A DNA stretch of 64,000 nt from an uncultured Eubacteriales bacterium (GTDB taxonomy: Bacteria; Bacillota; Clostridia; Oscillospirales; Oscillospiraceae), in assembly GCA_900549545.1 (NCBI GenBank), contig URPA01000001.1:1-64000 (forward strand). Reading direction: 5' to 3'. Numbering within the stretch: position 1 is the stretch's first letter; the number at the start of each line of letters is the position of its first letter. A program made the position numbers and the translations under genes. The notes under the pieces were generated by a model. The model was given only the letters and a program-made list of their open reading frames with translations. It searched no databases and had not been told where the DNA came from. This document shows positions 48,009-56,579 of this stretch, in pieces.

Positions 48009-48353
48009 ATGGCAAAAGGCGGATTTCGCGGGGGCTTCCCCGGCGGCAATCAGATGAACATGGTGCGTCAGGCACAGAAAATGCAGCAGGAATTTTTGAA
48101 GATGCAGCAGGAGCTCGAGTCCACGGATTTTGAGTTCTCCGCGGGCGGCGGCGCAGTCAAGGCCACTGTCAGCGGCACCAGAGAGTTCAAGTCCATCGTC
48201 ATTGACCCCGAGGTCGTTGACCCCGACGATGTGGAAATGCTTCAGGACCTGATTCTTGCGGCTGTCAATGGCGCGCTCAAGCTCTCCGATGACAAGACAA
48301 ACCAGTCCATGGCAAAGCTTCAGGGAGGCATGGGCCTGCCCGGCATGTTCTAA
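48009..48353 (+). CDS. ybaB: YbaB/EbfC nucleoid-associated protein
   Basis: A 114-residue protein: MVRQAQKMQQEFLKMQQELESTDFEFSAGGGAVKATVSGTREFKSIVIDPEVVDPDD, the YbaB fold, with a Gly-rich N-terminus (GGFRGGFPGGNQMN) and a Met/Gly-rich end. Dimeric DNA-binding protein. It is 4 bases after dnaX, the classical dnaX-ybaB pair; recR, the usual third member, is missing. Confidence 0.95.
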   Translation: MAKGGFRGGFPGGNQMNMVRQAQKMQQEFLKMQQELESTDFEFSAGGGAVKATVSGTREFKSIVIDPEVVDPDDVEMLQDLILAAVNGALKLSDDKTNQSMAKLQGGMGLPGMF

Positions 48354-48366
48354 TAAGCTTATTTAT

Positions 48367-48394
48367 CTGCCCGGGCCGGTTCTGGCTCGGGCAG
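48367..48394 (+). terminator. Hairpin after ybaB
   Basis: CTGCCCG-GCC pairs with GGC-CGGGCAG. No T-run follows, so termination strength is doubtful. It separates dnaX-ybaB from the glycosidase gene. Confidence 0.5.
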
Positions 48395-48494
48395 AAATAC
48401 TGCCTGTTTCGACTGCATTTGCGCCGTGATTGTGATAGAAAAAGACATATAACATCGAGCGCGACAGGCATTTGGCGCAGACAAGGAGGAATAC

Positions 48495-50183
48495 ATGAAT
48501 ACACCGTGGACCGAGAGCGTGGAAGTAAACGCTCCGCTGCCGGAATACCCGAGGCCCCAGCTTGCCCGGCGGGATTGGATGAATCTCAACGGCCTGTGGG
48601 ACTATGCGATAAACACTTCCACCCGCTTTCCCAAGGAATTTGACGGGCAGATTTGCGTGCCCTATTCGCCGGAGGCACCTCTTTCCGGGGTGAACCGGGC
48701 GCTTAAGAGCAATGAATATCTCTGGTACAGACGCAGCTTTGCCGTGCCGGGGGCCTTTGCCGGAAAGCGGCTCATCCTTCATTTTGGAGCGGTTGACCAG
48801 ACGGCGACAGTCTGGGTCAATTCCGCCGCCCCTGTCACCCACGTGGGTGGCTACCTGCCCTTTGATATTGATGTGACGGACGCGGTCGAGAGCGGCGCGC
48901 TGACCGTGACGCTGCGCGTAAGCGACGGGACCGAGAAGGGCGGGCACACCCGCGGCAAGCAGAAAACCAAGCGCGGCGGCATCTGGTACACGCCCCAGAG
49001 CGGCATATGGCAGACGGTGTGGCTCGAGGCCGTGCCGCAGTGCTACATAGAGTCCCTGAAAATCACCCCGGATTTTGACGGCGCGGCGGTTGAAGTCTCC
49101 GCGCAGATACACGGCGGGGAGCCGGCATACGCGGAGTTTGGCGGATACAGCTATCCGCTGCCTGCCCGCATCCCGGTGCCCGATTTTGAGGCCTGGTGCC
49201 CGGAGAATCCGAAGCTCTACGGCATAGTTGTCCGCTGCGGGGAGGATGTGGTGCAGAGCTATTTTGCCATGCGCAAGTTCTCCGTTGAAATCGGCAGCGG
49301 CGATAAGCCCCGGCTGTTTTTAAACGGTAAGGAGTATTTCCACAACGGGCTTTTAGACCAGGGCTACTGGCCGGACGGGCTCTACACCCCGCCCACGGAT
49401 GAGGCCATGGTGTATGACATCAGCATGGCGAAGGCAATGGGCTTCAATACGCTTAGAAAGCACATCAAGGTCGAGCCCCTGCGCTGGTACTATCACTGTG
49501 ACAGGCTGGGCATGCTCGTCTGGCAGGATATGCCCAACGGCGGCGGCAATTATAACGCCGCGGTGGTGACAACGCCCGTTGTCACGGGGATGCAGATAAA
49601 GGACAGCTCTTATGCGCTCTTCGCCCGCTCCGATGCTGACGCGCGGGCGGAGTTCAAGGCGGAGCTGGGAGAGATGGTGCGCCATCTGTATAACTGCCCC
49701 TGCATCGCCATGTGGGTTATCTTCAATGAGGGTTGGGGCCAGTTTGACGCGGCAAAAATGCTCTCCTTTGTGCAGAGCATGGACAAAAGCCGCACCATTG
49801 ACCACGCCTCCGGCTGGCACGATCAGGGCGTGGGCGAGGTCAGGAGTGAGCATGTATACTTCAAGCGCTATAACTATAAGCCCGATAAAAAGGGGAGAGC
49901 GGTGCTGCTCAGCGAGTTTGGCGGGTACAGCCACAGCGTAATCGGCCACTGCTATTCAAATAAGGACTTCGGATATAAAAAATTCGCTACCGCCGCCCAG
50001 CTTGAGCTCGCTCTTGAGGAACTGTATCAAAACGAGATTGCCCCGGCAAAGGCTCAGGGCCTTGCCGCCGCGATACTCACGCAGATCACGGACGTTGAGG
50101 ACGAGCTCAACGGCCTGATAACCTACGACCGCAAGGCTGTGAAAATTGCCCCGGAAAAGCTGCGGGAGATAATATATGTATAA
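48495..50183 (+). CDS. Glycoside hydrolase family 2 (beta-galactosidase/glucuronidase-like)
   Basis: A 562-residue enzyme: jellyroll sugar-binding domain (1-175; RRDWMNLNGLWDYA, YRRSFAVP), immunoglobulin-like linker, then a TIM barrel with HNGLLDQGYWPDGLYTPPTDEA, GFNTLRKHIKVEP, acid/base Glu in IFNEGWGQFD and nucleophile Glu in LLSEFGGY. No signal peptide, so cytoplasmic. It is shorter than LacZ; the substrate (galactoside, glucuronide or other) cannot be fixed. ATG 48495 after AAGGAGGAA. Confidence 0.88.
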   Translation: MNTPWTESVEVNAPLPEYPRPQLARRDWMNLNGLWDYAINTSTRFPKEFDGQICVPYSPEAPLSGVNRALKSNEYLWYRRSFAVPGAFAGKRLILHFGAVDQTATVWVNSAAPVTHVGGYLPFDIDVTDAVESGALTVTLRVSDGTEKGGHTRGKQKTKRGGIWYTPQSGIWQTVWLEAVPQCYIESLKITPDFDGAAVEVSAQIHGGEPAYAEFGGYSYPLPARIPVPDFEAWCPENPKLYGIVVRCGEDVVQSYFAMRKFSVEIGSGDKPRLFLNGKEYFHNGLLDQGYWPDGLYTPPTDEAMVYDISMAKAMGFNTLRKHIKVEPLRWYYHCDRLGMLVWQDMPNGGGNYNAAVVTTPVVTGMQIKDSSYALFARSDADARAEFKAELGEMVRHLYNCPCIAMWVIFNEGWGQFDAAKMLSFVQSMDKSRTIDHASGWHDQGVGEVRSEHVYFKRYNYKPDKKGRAVLLSEFGGYSHSVIGHCYSNKDFGYKKFATAAQLELALEELYQNEIAPAKAQGLAAAILTQITDVEDELNGLITYDRKAVKIAPEKLREIIYV

Positions 50184-50184
50184 C

Positions 50185-50213
50185 AAAAAAGCCCCGAAAA
50201 ATCGGGGCTTTTT
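50185..50213 (+). terminator. Terminator after the GH2 gene
   Basis: AAAGCCCCGA and TCGGGGCTTTTT pair around AAAA; strong intrinsic terminator, symmetrical enough to act in both directions. Confidence 0.9.
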
Positions 50214-50500
50214 CAGCTTGCCCAAAAAGTCCTACAAGGACTTTTTTGACCGCTTCAACCGCCGAGCGTTTTGAACTAATTCAAAACGCTGCTTCGCCCG
50301 AAAAGCCCGTAAATACGGTCTTTTCTGCGGCGGGTTATTGTACACGAGGTGGGCCTGTCTCGCTGAGGCTCGGTCACGGCGCGGCTCTGATATGCCACCG
50401 GCATATCATTCACTACCGCGCCGCCGCTTCGCTACCCCTCGAGCACCCCCGCTGCTTCTTTATCTTCACTTTTTTGCATAAGTTTTTTGACAGTCTCAGC
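50214..50500. repeat. Intergenic palindrome cluster (MITE/REP-like element)
   Basis: No gene is supported here. Perfect hairpins follow each other: AAAGTCCT-acaa-GGACTTT (about 50226-50245), GCGTTTTGAA-ctaa-TTCAAAACGC (about 50269-50292), GATATGCC-acc-GGCATATC (about 50389-50407) nested in CGGCGCGG/CCGCGCCG. The run is bounded by terminators on both sides. Such modular palindromes suggest a repeated intergenic element of the Oscillospiraceae host. Confidence 0.55.
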
Positions 50501-50534
50501 AAAAGCCCCGGTTTTCTAAAAACCGGGGCTTTTT
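50501..50534. terminator. Terminator of nagB (bidirectional)
   Basis: AAAAGCCCCGGTTTT pairs with AAAACCGGGGCTTTTT. It lies 17 bases from the nagB stop and works for the minus strand. Confidence 0.85.
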
Positions 50535-50551
50535 AATGTGCGCCTTACGCT

Positions 50552-51286
50552 TTACGCTTTATATCCAATCTCATTTGCAAGCTCGGCGCTGATGACGACT
50601 GTCACGTCGTGGTGCAGCTTAATATAGGTCACGGGGCATGCGGGGGTGATGGCATCGTCAATAAGCAGCTTTTTGGCGGCGGCGGCCTTGTTAGAGCCGC
50701 TGATTATCAGCAGCAGCTTTTTGGCCTGCATGATATCGCCCATGCCCATGGTGACGGCGGTGGTGGGAACCTCGTCCCGGCTGGCGAAGAAGCGGGCATT
50801 CGCGTCGATGGTGCTGGGGTCAAGGCTCTCAAGATGCGCGTAGTAATGCAGAGCGTCCGCCGGCTCATTGAAGCCCACATGACCATCGGGGCCGAGGCCG
50901 AGCAGCTGAATATCCGTCACACCGTTGGCAATGGCTGCGCGGAACTCCGCGAGATTTGCCTCAACATCACCCAAACCCTTGGCGACATAGGTGTTCTTTT
51001 TGTCAATGTTTATGCGGTCGAAGAGATTGCTGTCCATGAAATAGCGGTAGCTCTGGTCATGGTCTGGGGCAAGGCCGACATACTCGTCAAGGTTCACGGA
51101 GCTGACGCGGGAGAAATCCAGGCCCTCTTCCTTGCAGCGGCGGGCGAGCTCATCATAGATTCCGATGGGGCTTGAGCCGGTGGCAAGACCAAGGCGGCAG
51201 TCGGGCTTCTCGCGGACAATTTTTTCGATTATATCGGCAGCGGCGGCGCACTGGGCGGCGTAGCTGTCGGCAATGATAACGTTCAT
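50552..51286 (-). CDS. nagB: Glucosamine-6-phosphate deaminase
   Basis: A 244-residue isomerase/deaminase: LATGSSPIGIYDEL (phosphate loop), SSVNLDEYVGL (catalytic Asp), LLGLGPDGHVGFNEPAD with the D-x-H pair. It converts GlcN-6-P to Fru-6-P and ammonia, feeding amino sugars into glycolysis. ATG at 51286 has GAGGAGGAACAG just before it (minus strand). Lacks the allosteric C-terminus of E. coli NagB, as usual in Firmicutes. Confidence 0.95.
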   Translation of the reverse strand: MNVIIADSYAAQCAAAADIIEKIVREKPDCRLGLATGSSPIGIYDELARRCKEEGLDFSRVSSVNLDEYVGLAPDHDQSYRYFMDSNLFDRINIDKKNTYVAKGLGDVEANLAEFRAAIANGVTDIQLLGLGPDGHVGFNEPADALHYYAHLESLDPSTIDANARFFASRDEVPTTAVTMGMGDIMQAKKLLLIISGSNKAAAAKKLLIDDAITPACPVTYIKLHHDVTVVISAELANEIGYKA

Positions 51287-51377
51287 GCTGTTCCTCCTCT
51301 TTTTTGTAAGCGCGAAACAAATCACTTACTATTTTGTGTTTCTGATTATATTTGTTTTGTTGTGTTTAGTCAATATT

Positions 51378-52730
51378 TCATTCTGTTTTATTTGCCGCAA
51401 AATACGCACGGCACTCCCGGCCGATAAGCGCCGAGAGCCCCAGCAGGGCGATGAAGTTCGGGAGGGACATCAGGGCGTTTACAGTGTCTGCCGCCGCCCA
51501 GACTGAGCTTGTTGTCATAATTGAGCCCAAAACGGCGCAGAGGCATATGAGCAGGCGATAGGCCCGGTCAGAGCCGGGGCCGAGAAGATAGCGCGAGCAG
51601 TAAAGCCCGTAAAGTGAGCTGCCAAGGACTGTCGTGAAGCCGAAGAGAAACAGCGACAGGGCCAGAAATACAGCCGAGAGAGTGTGCCCGAAAACGGTCG
51701 CCGCCGCGCTCTCAAGCAGCTCAGCGCCCACAAGGCTGCCCCAGGAGATATCCACACCGCTGACGAGAATGGCAAGGGCGGCGAGTGTGCAGATGACAAC
51801 GGTGTCGGCAAAAACCTCAAAAATACCCCAGAGCCCCTGCTTTGCGGGCGCACCGCTTGTTGAGCCATGCGCCATGGCGGCATAGCCCAGCCCCGCCTCA
51901 TTGGAAAATGCCCCGCGCCGCACGCCCCAGTGCAGGGCGTGCTTGAGCGTAAGCCCGCTTGCCGCTCCGCCGACAGCACGCAGAGAGAAGGCGCTATTGA
52001 AAATATCATGCAGCACAGCGGGCAGCATTTGCGCGTGGCAGATGATTACAGCAAGCGTAAAAACAATAAAAAGCCCGCTCATAAGCGGCACGAGCAGCTC
52101 GGAGGCTCTGCCCACGCCGCGGGCGCCCTTTGAAAGCACGCGATACAGAATAACAGACAGCGCTATACCCAGCAGCAGGCGAAGGGGACGCATAGCACCG
52201 GCGGCAAGGCCCAATTCAGCCGCCGCCTGCCCGAGCGCACCCACCGCGCCGCCTATCTGGGCCATGGTGCCCATGCAGAGAACCGAGATGGCGGCAAAAA
52301 GCGCGTACATCACGGCAAGCGGCTTAAAGCGCCGGCCGAGGCCGTATTCTATATAATACATCGCTCCGCCGATGTATTCACCGTTTATCTTCTGCCGGTA
52401 GCGCAGGCCGAGGAAAATCTCCGCGAATTTTATCACCATGGCGGGAATCGCGGAGAGCCACAGCCAGAGCACCGCGCCCGGCCCGCCCATGGCTATGGCC
52501 TGAGCTGTGCCGATGATATTCCCGGTGCCGACGGTGGAGGCAAGCGCCGTGCACACCGCCTGAAGCTGAGTGACCGCACCATTATCCTCCCGCTTTTTGA
52601 AAACCATGCCCAGAGCGGCAGAAAAATGCCTGAGCGGTAAAAAGTGACATCTGATGGTGAGAATAAGCCCGCAGAGGAGAAAAAGCGGCAAAAAAAGTCC
52701 CGACCAGAGGGCGGAGTTTAAAATTTCCAT
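51378..52730 (-). CDS. Alanine/glycine:cation symporter (AGCS family)
   Basis: A 450-residue membrane protein with about 10-11 helices. Family hallmarks: TALASTVGTGNIIGTAQAIAMGGPGAVLWLW, GGAMYYIEYGLG, and RGAFSNEAGLGYAAMAHG. Takes up alanine or glycine with Na+. Start ATG 52730 in a 130-base AT-rich gap shared with the divergent DUF1002 gene. Confidence 0.93.
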   Translation of the reverse strand: MEILNSALWSGLFLPLFLLCGLILTIRCHFLPLRHFSAALGMVFKKREDNGAVTQLQAVCTALASTVGTGNIIGTAQAIAMGGPGAVLWLWLSAIPAMVIKFAEIFLGLRYRQKINGEYIGGAMYYIEYGLGRRFKPLAVMYALFAAISVLCMGTMAQIGGAVGALGQAAAELGLAAGAMRPLRLLLGIALSVILYRVLSKGARGVGRASELLVPLMSGLFIVFTLAVIICHAQMLPAVLHDIFNSAFSLRAVGGAASGLTLKHALHWGVRRGAFSNEAGLGYAAMAHGSTSGAPAKQGLWGIFEVFADTVVICTLAALAILVSGVDISWGSLVGAELLESAAATVFGHTLSAVFLALSLFLFGFTTVLGSSLYGLYCSRYLLGPGSDRAYRLLICLCAVLGSIMTTSSVWAAADTVNALMSLPNFIALLGLSALIGRECRAYFAANKTE

Positions 52731-52862
52731 TTGCGAAATCCTTAATATTTATAAAAATGACTTTATTTTAGAGTTACAATGTGGTAACATACAGCCGACA
52801 ACAGAGAGCTGTTTGTCCAATATATGCAGACCCAAACCCCATGATTCTGAAAGGATTAAAAA

Positions 52863-53747
52863 ATGAAAAAGATAATTTCTCTTATACTTTGTGTGCTGAT
52901 GCTCTTTTCCCTTGGCGTTACCGCCTTCGCGGACGGGGATAACGCGCCAAACCAGAGCCGCGCGGTAATCGGCGCGGACCTCACGCCGGAGCAGGTCAGC
53001 TCCGTGTACGAGCTTTTCGGCGTCAAGCGCGGCGAGCCCATTGAGCTGACCGTTACAAACGCGGAGGAGAGGGAATACCTCGAGGGCTATGTGGATGATT
53101 CCATAATCGGCACCCGCTCCATATCCTGCGTGTATGTTGAGCTGCTGCCCGAGGGCTCCGGCATGGATGTTACGACGAGCAACATCACCTGGTGCTCGGC
53201 AGAGATGTATATCAGCGCCCTTGCCACCGCCGGCATAACCGACGCGAAGATTGTCGTCGCCTCACCCTTTGAGGTCAGCGGTACCGCCGCCCTCACCGGC
53301 GTTTACAAGGCCTATGAGGACATGACCGGCAAAAAGCTGGACGATATCGCGAAGCTCGTCTCCACGCAGGAGCTGACCATCACAGGTGAGCTTGCAAACG
53401 AGATTGGCAGCATGGACTCCACCTCCATTGTAAACGACCTAAAGCTCATGCTCGACGAGACCGCCCAGATGACTGACGCCGAGATCCGCGACCAGATAAT
53501 CCAGATAGCGGGGCGCTATAATGTCACGCTCACCGAAACTCAGATAAACCAGCTCATAAGCCTCTGCCGCTCCCTTGAGGGGCTGGACGGGGACGCGCTC
53601 AGGGCCAGGGTTGAGGATGTGCAGAACACTCTGCAAAAGGTGTCAAACGCGAAGACTCAGGTCGTGGGCTTCGTCCAGTCCGTGAAAAAGGTCGTCACCT
53701 CCATCAAGAGCTTCTTTGAAAAAATCGGCGATATCATCGGTCTGTAA
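52863..53747 (+). CDS. Secreted DUF1002 protein
   Basis: A 294-residue protein with a signal peptide (MKKIISLILCVLMLFSLGVTAFA, cleavage after residue 23). The DUF1002 domain follows: RAVIGADLTPEQVSSVYELFG, YLEGYVDDSIIGTRSISCVYVELLPEGSGMDV, AEMYISALATAGITDAKIVVASPFEVSGTAALTGVYKAYE. Exported protein of unknown function, common in Firmicutes. ATG 52863 with AAAGGATTAAAA; terminator follows. Confidence 0.92.
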   Translation: MKKIISLILCVLMLFSLGVTAFADGDNAPNQSRAVIGADLTPEQVSSVYELFGVKRGEPIELTVTNAEEREYLEGYVDDSIIGTRSISCVYVELLPEGSGMDVTTSNITWCSAEMYISALATAGITDAKIVVASPFEVSGTAALTGVYKAYEDMTGKKLDDIAKLVSTQELTITGELANEIGSMDSTSIVNDLKLMLDETAQMTDAEIRDQIIQIAGRYNVTLTETQINQLISLCRSLEGLDGDALRARVEDVQNTLQKVSNAKTQVVGFVQSVKKVVTSIKSFFEKIGDIIGL

Positions 53748-53770
53748 GCCGGATTTTAAGAAAATAAACA

Positions 53771-53804
53771 CAAAACGCCGCCTCTTTTCGAGACGGCGCT
53801 TTTT
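53771..53804 (+). terminator. Terminator after the DUF1002 gene
   Basis: AACGCCGCCTC and GAGACGGCGCTT pair around TTTTC, then TTT. Confidence 0.88.
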
Positions 53805-53916
53805 GCTACAAATTTTTGAACTATGTCTAAACACTCATAAATAAAAAGACTTTACATTGCCCTTATGAAAGTGCTATAATATATTCACATCATCGGAAAA
53901 AATATGGAGGCAAGCT

Positions 53917-54495
53917 ATGTCGTCATCCACCAAAGAAGCACTGTCCACGGCTCTGAAAAAGATGCTGGGCGTCAAGCCCATTGACAAGGTAACTGTCAAG
54001 GATCTGGTCGGGATCTGCAATGTCAACCGACAGACGTTTTATTATCATTTCAACGATGTGTATGATCTGCTTGCCTGGACCTTCGAAGAGGACGCCGACA
54101 AGTATCTGCCGAGCAAAGTCATATACGACAACTGGCGAGAGGATGTCATGACCTATTTCCGTTATCTCAAGAATAACAGGGTCGTGGCGCTGAATATTTT
54201 TAATTCACCCCGCCGCAAATTCATGCTCCAGCATATTAAAGACAGGCTGCACAGCTGTGTGCGGGATTTTGCTTTGATAGTGTCCGAGGGCAAAAATATC
54301 GACATGCAGGATTTTGAGTTCGTGGTGGACTTATACACGAATCTTGTCGTCGGCCTTATCTCCCAGTGGATGGATTCCGGCATGCCCGAGTCCCTGCCCG
54401 GCAACCGGGAACGGATAATGAGCCTGCTGGATAACAGCATTGAGGTCATGCTCGGCAGCTTCCAGCGGCCCGGGAAAATCGCCGCGCAGTCATAA
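53917..54495 (+). CDS. TetR-family regulator
   Basis: A 192-residue regulator. HTH at about 20-48 (KVTVKDLVGICNVNRQTFYYHFNDVYDLLAWTFE), then a DhaS/DUF-type C-terminal ligand domain ending NSIEVMLGSF. It resembles dihydroxyacetone-kinase regulator DhaS relatives, but no dha genes are near. TTTACA and TATAAT near 53850-53880 form a promoter. ATG 53917. Confidence 0.85.
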   Translation: MSSSTKEALSTALKKMLGVKPIDKVTVKDLVGICNVNRQTFYYHFNDVYDLLAWTFEEDADKYLPSKVIYDNWREDVMTYFRYLKNNRVVALNIFNSPRRKFMLQHIKDRLHSCVRDFALIVSEGKNIDMQDFEFVVDLYTNLVVGLISQWMDSGMPESLPGNRERIMSLLDNSIEVMLGSFQRPGKIAAQS

Positions 54496-54512
54496 TAATA
54501 TAGTATAATCAC

Positions 54513-54541
54513 AACCGCCCTGCTGCTTGCAGGGCGGTTAT
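54513..54541. terminator. Bidirectional terminator between tetR and brnQ
   Basis: AACCGCCCTGC pairs with GCAGGGCGGTT around TGCTT; A- and T-rich flanks serve both convergent genes. Confidence 0.85.
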
Positions 54542-54547
54542 TAGTTC

Positions 54548-55858
54548 TTATGCCTCTTCTATTTCTATTTCGGCATCATCGTCAGGCCGGCGCTTCAAAA
54601 CGAGGTTTACAACAAGGCAGAGGGCGAGGACAACAAGCGTTGGCAGCAGCCACGCGAGGTCCATCCCGTAAAGCGGCAGGGAAGTGACGAATTTGCCGCG
54701 GTTGAAGGTACACACGGCGCTGAACACCAGAGCCGCGCCCACGCATACGCGGTAGAGCCAATCCGGCAGCTTATCGCCCGCGATGGAGAGCAGGATGATA
54801 ACCAGCATCGGCGGGTAGACAACATTTAAAATAGGTGATGCGAAGGCGATGATGCGGTCAAGCCCGAGGTTCGCCGCTGCGGCGGAGAACACGCAGATTA
54901 TAGTTACAAGCAGGCTGTATTTGATCTTGCCGCCGGAGAGATTGCAGAAAAAGCTTGCAGCCGAGCTGACAAGGGCCACCGCCGTTGTTACACATGCCAG
55001 CGCGACAACTATGCCGAATACCGCCACGCCGACCTTGCCCAGAAGCAGGGTGACAATGTTGATGATAAGCTCCGCTCTGGTGAGCGGGGTTTTGTAAATG
55101 CGGGAGACGCTTGCGCCGAGGTAGGCAAGGCCGAGATAGACAACAAGCAGCAGAACGCCGGAGAGAATGGCCGCTCCCTGAACAATGCCGTTGCGCTCGG
55201 CAGAGTCCTTATAGCCCTTGTCGGCGGCGGATTTTAGAATAATGATGCCAAATACCATCGCCGCGAGAACGTCCATGGTCTGGTATCCGGCTTTGAGCCC
55301 CGTGGAGACAACGGAATCAACCCAGGTCATATCCGAGGGCGTGCCCAGCGGGGAGACAATGCCTTTGATGATGAGCACCAGCAAGCCCAGCAGCAGAAGC
55401 GGCGTGAGCACCTTGCCGACTATATCGACCACGGCGGATTCCTTTATGCAAAGCAGCAGAATAAGCGCGAAAAATATGATCGACACCACAAGTGACGAGG
55501 CGGAGGGAAGCAGCGGCAGAACGGACATTTCAAAGGTCGTGGCGGCGGTCCTCGGAATGGCGACCAGAGGGCCGATACACAGCACGACAACGCTCATAAG
55601 CAGCGCGGCGGGCACCTTGCCAAGATGACCGGTTATCCCGTCCGGCCCGTCAGTGCGCAGAAGGACAAATATCGTCAGCATCGCGAGGCCAATATCTGAA
55701 ATATAATAGGCGACAAAGCCAAGCAGCCACTCGCTGCCGGACTGAAGCCCCAAATACGGCGGGAAGATAACATTCCCCGCCCCAAAGAACATGGAGAACA
55801 GCGCAAAGCCAATAACAACACAGTCTTTCAGATGATTTTTGCTTTTGATTTTCTTCAC
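54548..55858 (-). CDS. brnQ: Branched-chain amino acid:cation symporter BrnQ
   Basis: A 436-residue carrier (LIVCS family) with 12 helices: VVIGFALFSMFFGAGNVIFPPYLGLQSG at the start and GPLVAIPRTAATTFEMS. Imports Leu, Ile and Val with Na+. Start ATG 55858 after GAAAGAAGG on the minus strand. No T-box is obvious in the 235-base AT-rich gap to ybaK. Confidence 0.95.
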   Translation of the reverse strand: MKKIKSKNHLKDCVVIGFALFSMFFGAGNVIFPPYLGLQSGSEWLLGFVAYYISDIGLAMLTIFVLLRTDGPDGITGHLGKVPAALLMSVVVLCIGPLVAIPRTAATTFEMSVLPLLPSASSLVVSIIFFALILLLCIKESAVVDIVGKVLTPLLLLGLLVLIIKGIVSPLGTPSDMTWVDSVVSTGLKAGYQTMDVLAAMVFGIIILKSAADKGYKDSAERNGIVQGAAILSGVLLLVVYLGLAYLGASVSRIYKTPLTRAELIINIVTLLLGKVGVAVFGIVVALACVTTAVALVSSAASFFCNLSGGKIKYSLLVTIICVFSAAAANLGLDRIIAFASPILNVVYPPMLVIILLSIAGDKLPDWLYRVCVGAALVFSAVCTFNRGKFVTSLPLYGMDLAWLLPTLVVLALCLVVNLVLKRRPDDDAEIEIEEA

Positions 55859-56034
55859 CGAATTCCTTCTTTCATGCCAATTAATTCCATTTATCTAATA
55901 ATAACACAGTTTGCACAAAAATCAAAGAAAAACAAGCCCGTTAAAAAAATATTTTGTAAAAGTTGAACAAGTGACAATTTTTCGACCATAAAGAACAGAA
56001 TAAAAGATAATTAAGCCCGTAACAAAGCCCGGTG

Positions 56035-56063
56035 TTGAAAGAATAAAAAAAATAGAGTATAAT
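56035..56063 (+). promoter_or_regulatory. Promoter of ybaK-uvrA
   Basis: TTGAAA, 17-base spacer, TATAAT, 30 bases before the ybaK start. Confidence 0.75.
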
Positions 56064-56093
56064 AATCCGAATCCCTTTAGATTGGAGAAAATT

Positions 56094-56576
56094 ATGGCTG
56101 AGCAAAAGACAAACGTCATGCGCACGCTTGAGCAGAAAAAGATAAAATATACCCCGCATGAGTACCCCCACGGTGATGAGGCAGTGGACGGGATGACCGT
56201 TGCGGGCATTCTCGGCATTGAGCCGGAGAGAATATTCAAGACTCTGGTTGCCCGCGGCGCGAGCAAGAAAATATATGTTTTTGTGCTGCCGGTCTGCGCG
56301 GAGCTTGAGCTTAAAAAGGCGGCGAAGGCGGCAGGGGAGAAGTCTGTTGCGATGGTGCACGTGAGCGAGATAAACGCCCTGACCGGCTATATCCGCGGCG
56401 GCTGCTCGCCCATCGGCATGAAAAAGCGCTACCCCACTTTTTTTGACGAGAGCATCCTCAAACAGGAGACGGTGCTTGTCAGCGCGGGCAAGATAGGCCA
56501 GCAGGTGGAGCTTTCGCCCGCCACGCTCATTGAGCTTACCGGCGGCAAAACAGCAGATATCAAAACCGAGGAGTAA
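56094..56576 (+). CDS. ybaK: YbaK-type Cys-tRNA(Pro) deacylase
   Basis: A 160-residue editing protein: [32 protein letters not shown], and [22 protein letters not shown] with the conserved GGxSPxG loop. It removes Cys from mischarged tRNA-Pro. ATG 56094 follows TTGGAGAAAATT. It ends 3 bases before uvrA. Confidence 0.93.
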   Translation: MAEQKTNVMRTLEQKKIKYTPHEYPHGDEAVDGMTVAGILGIEPERIFKTLVARGASKKIYVFVLPVCAELELKKAAKAAGEKSVAMVHVSEINALTGYIRGGCSPIGMKKRYPTFFDESILKQETVLVSAGKIGQQVELSPATLIELTGGKTADIKTEE

Positions 56577-56579
56577 ACC

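Noticed and set aside
50214..50500. CRISPR array
   Set aside because: The hairpins differ in sequence and there is no regular repeat-spacer pattern; no cas genes are near.
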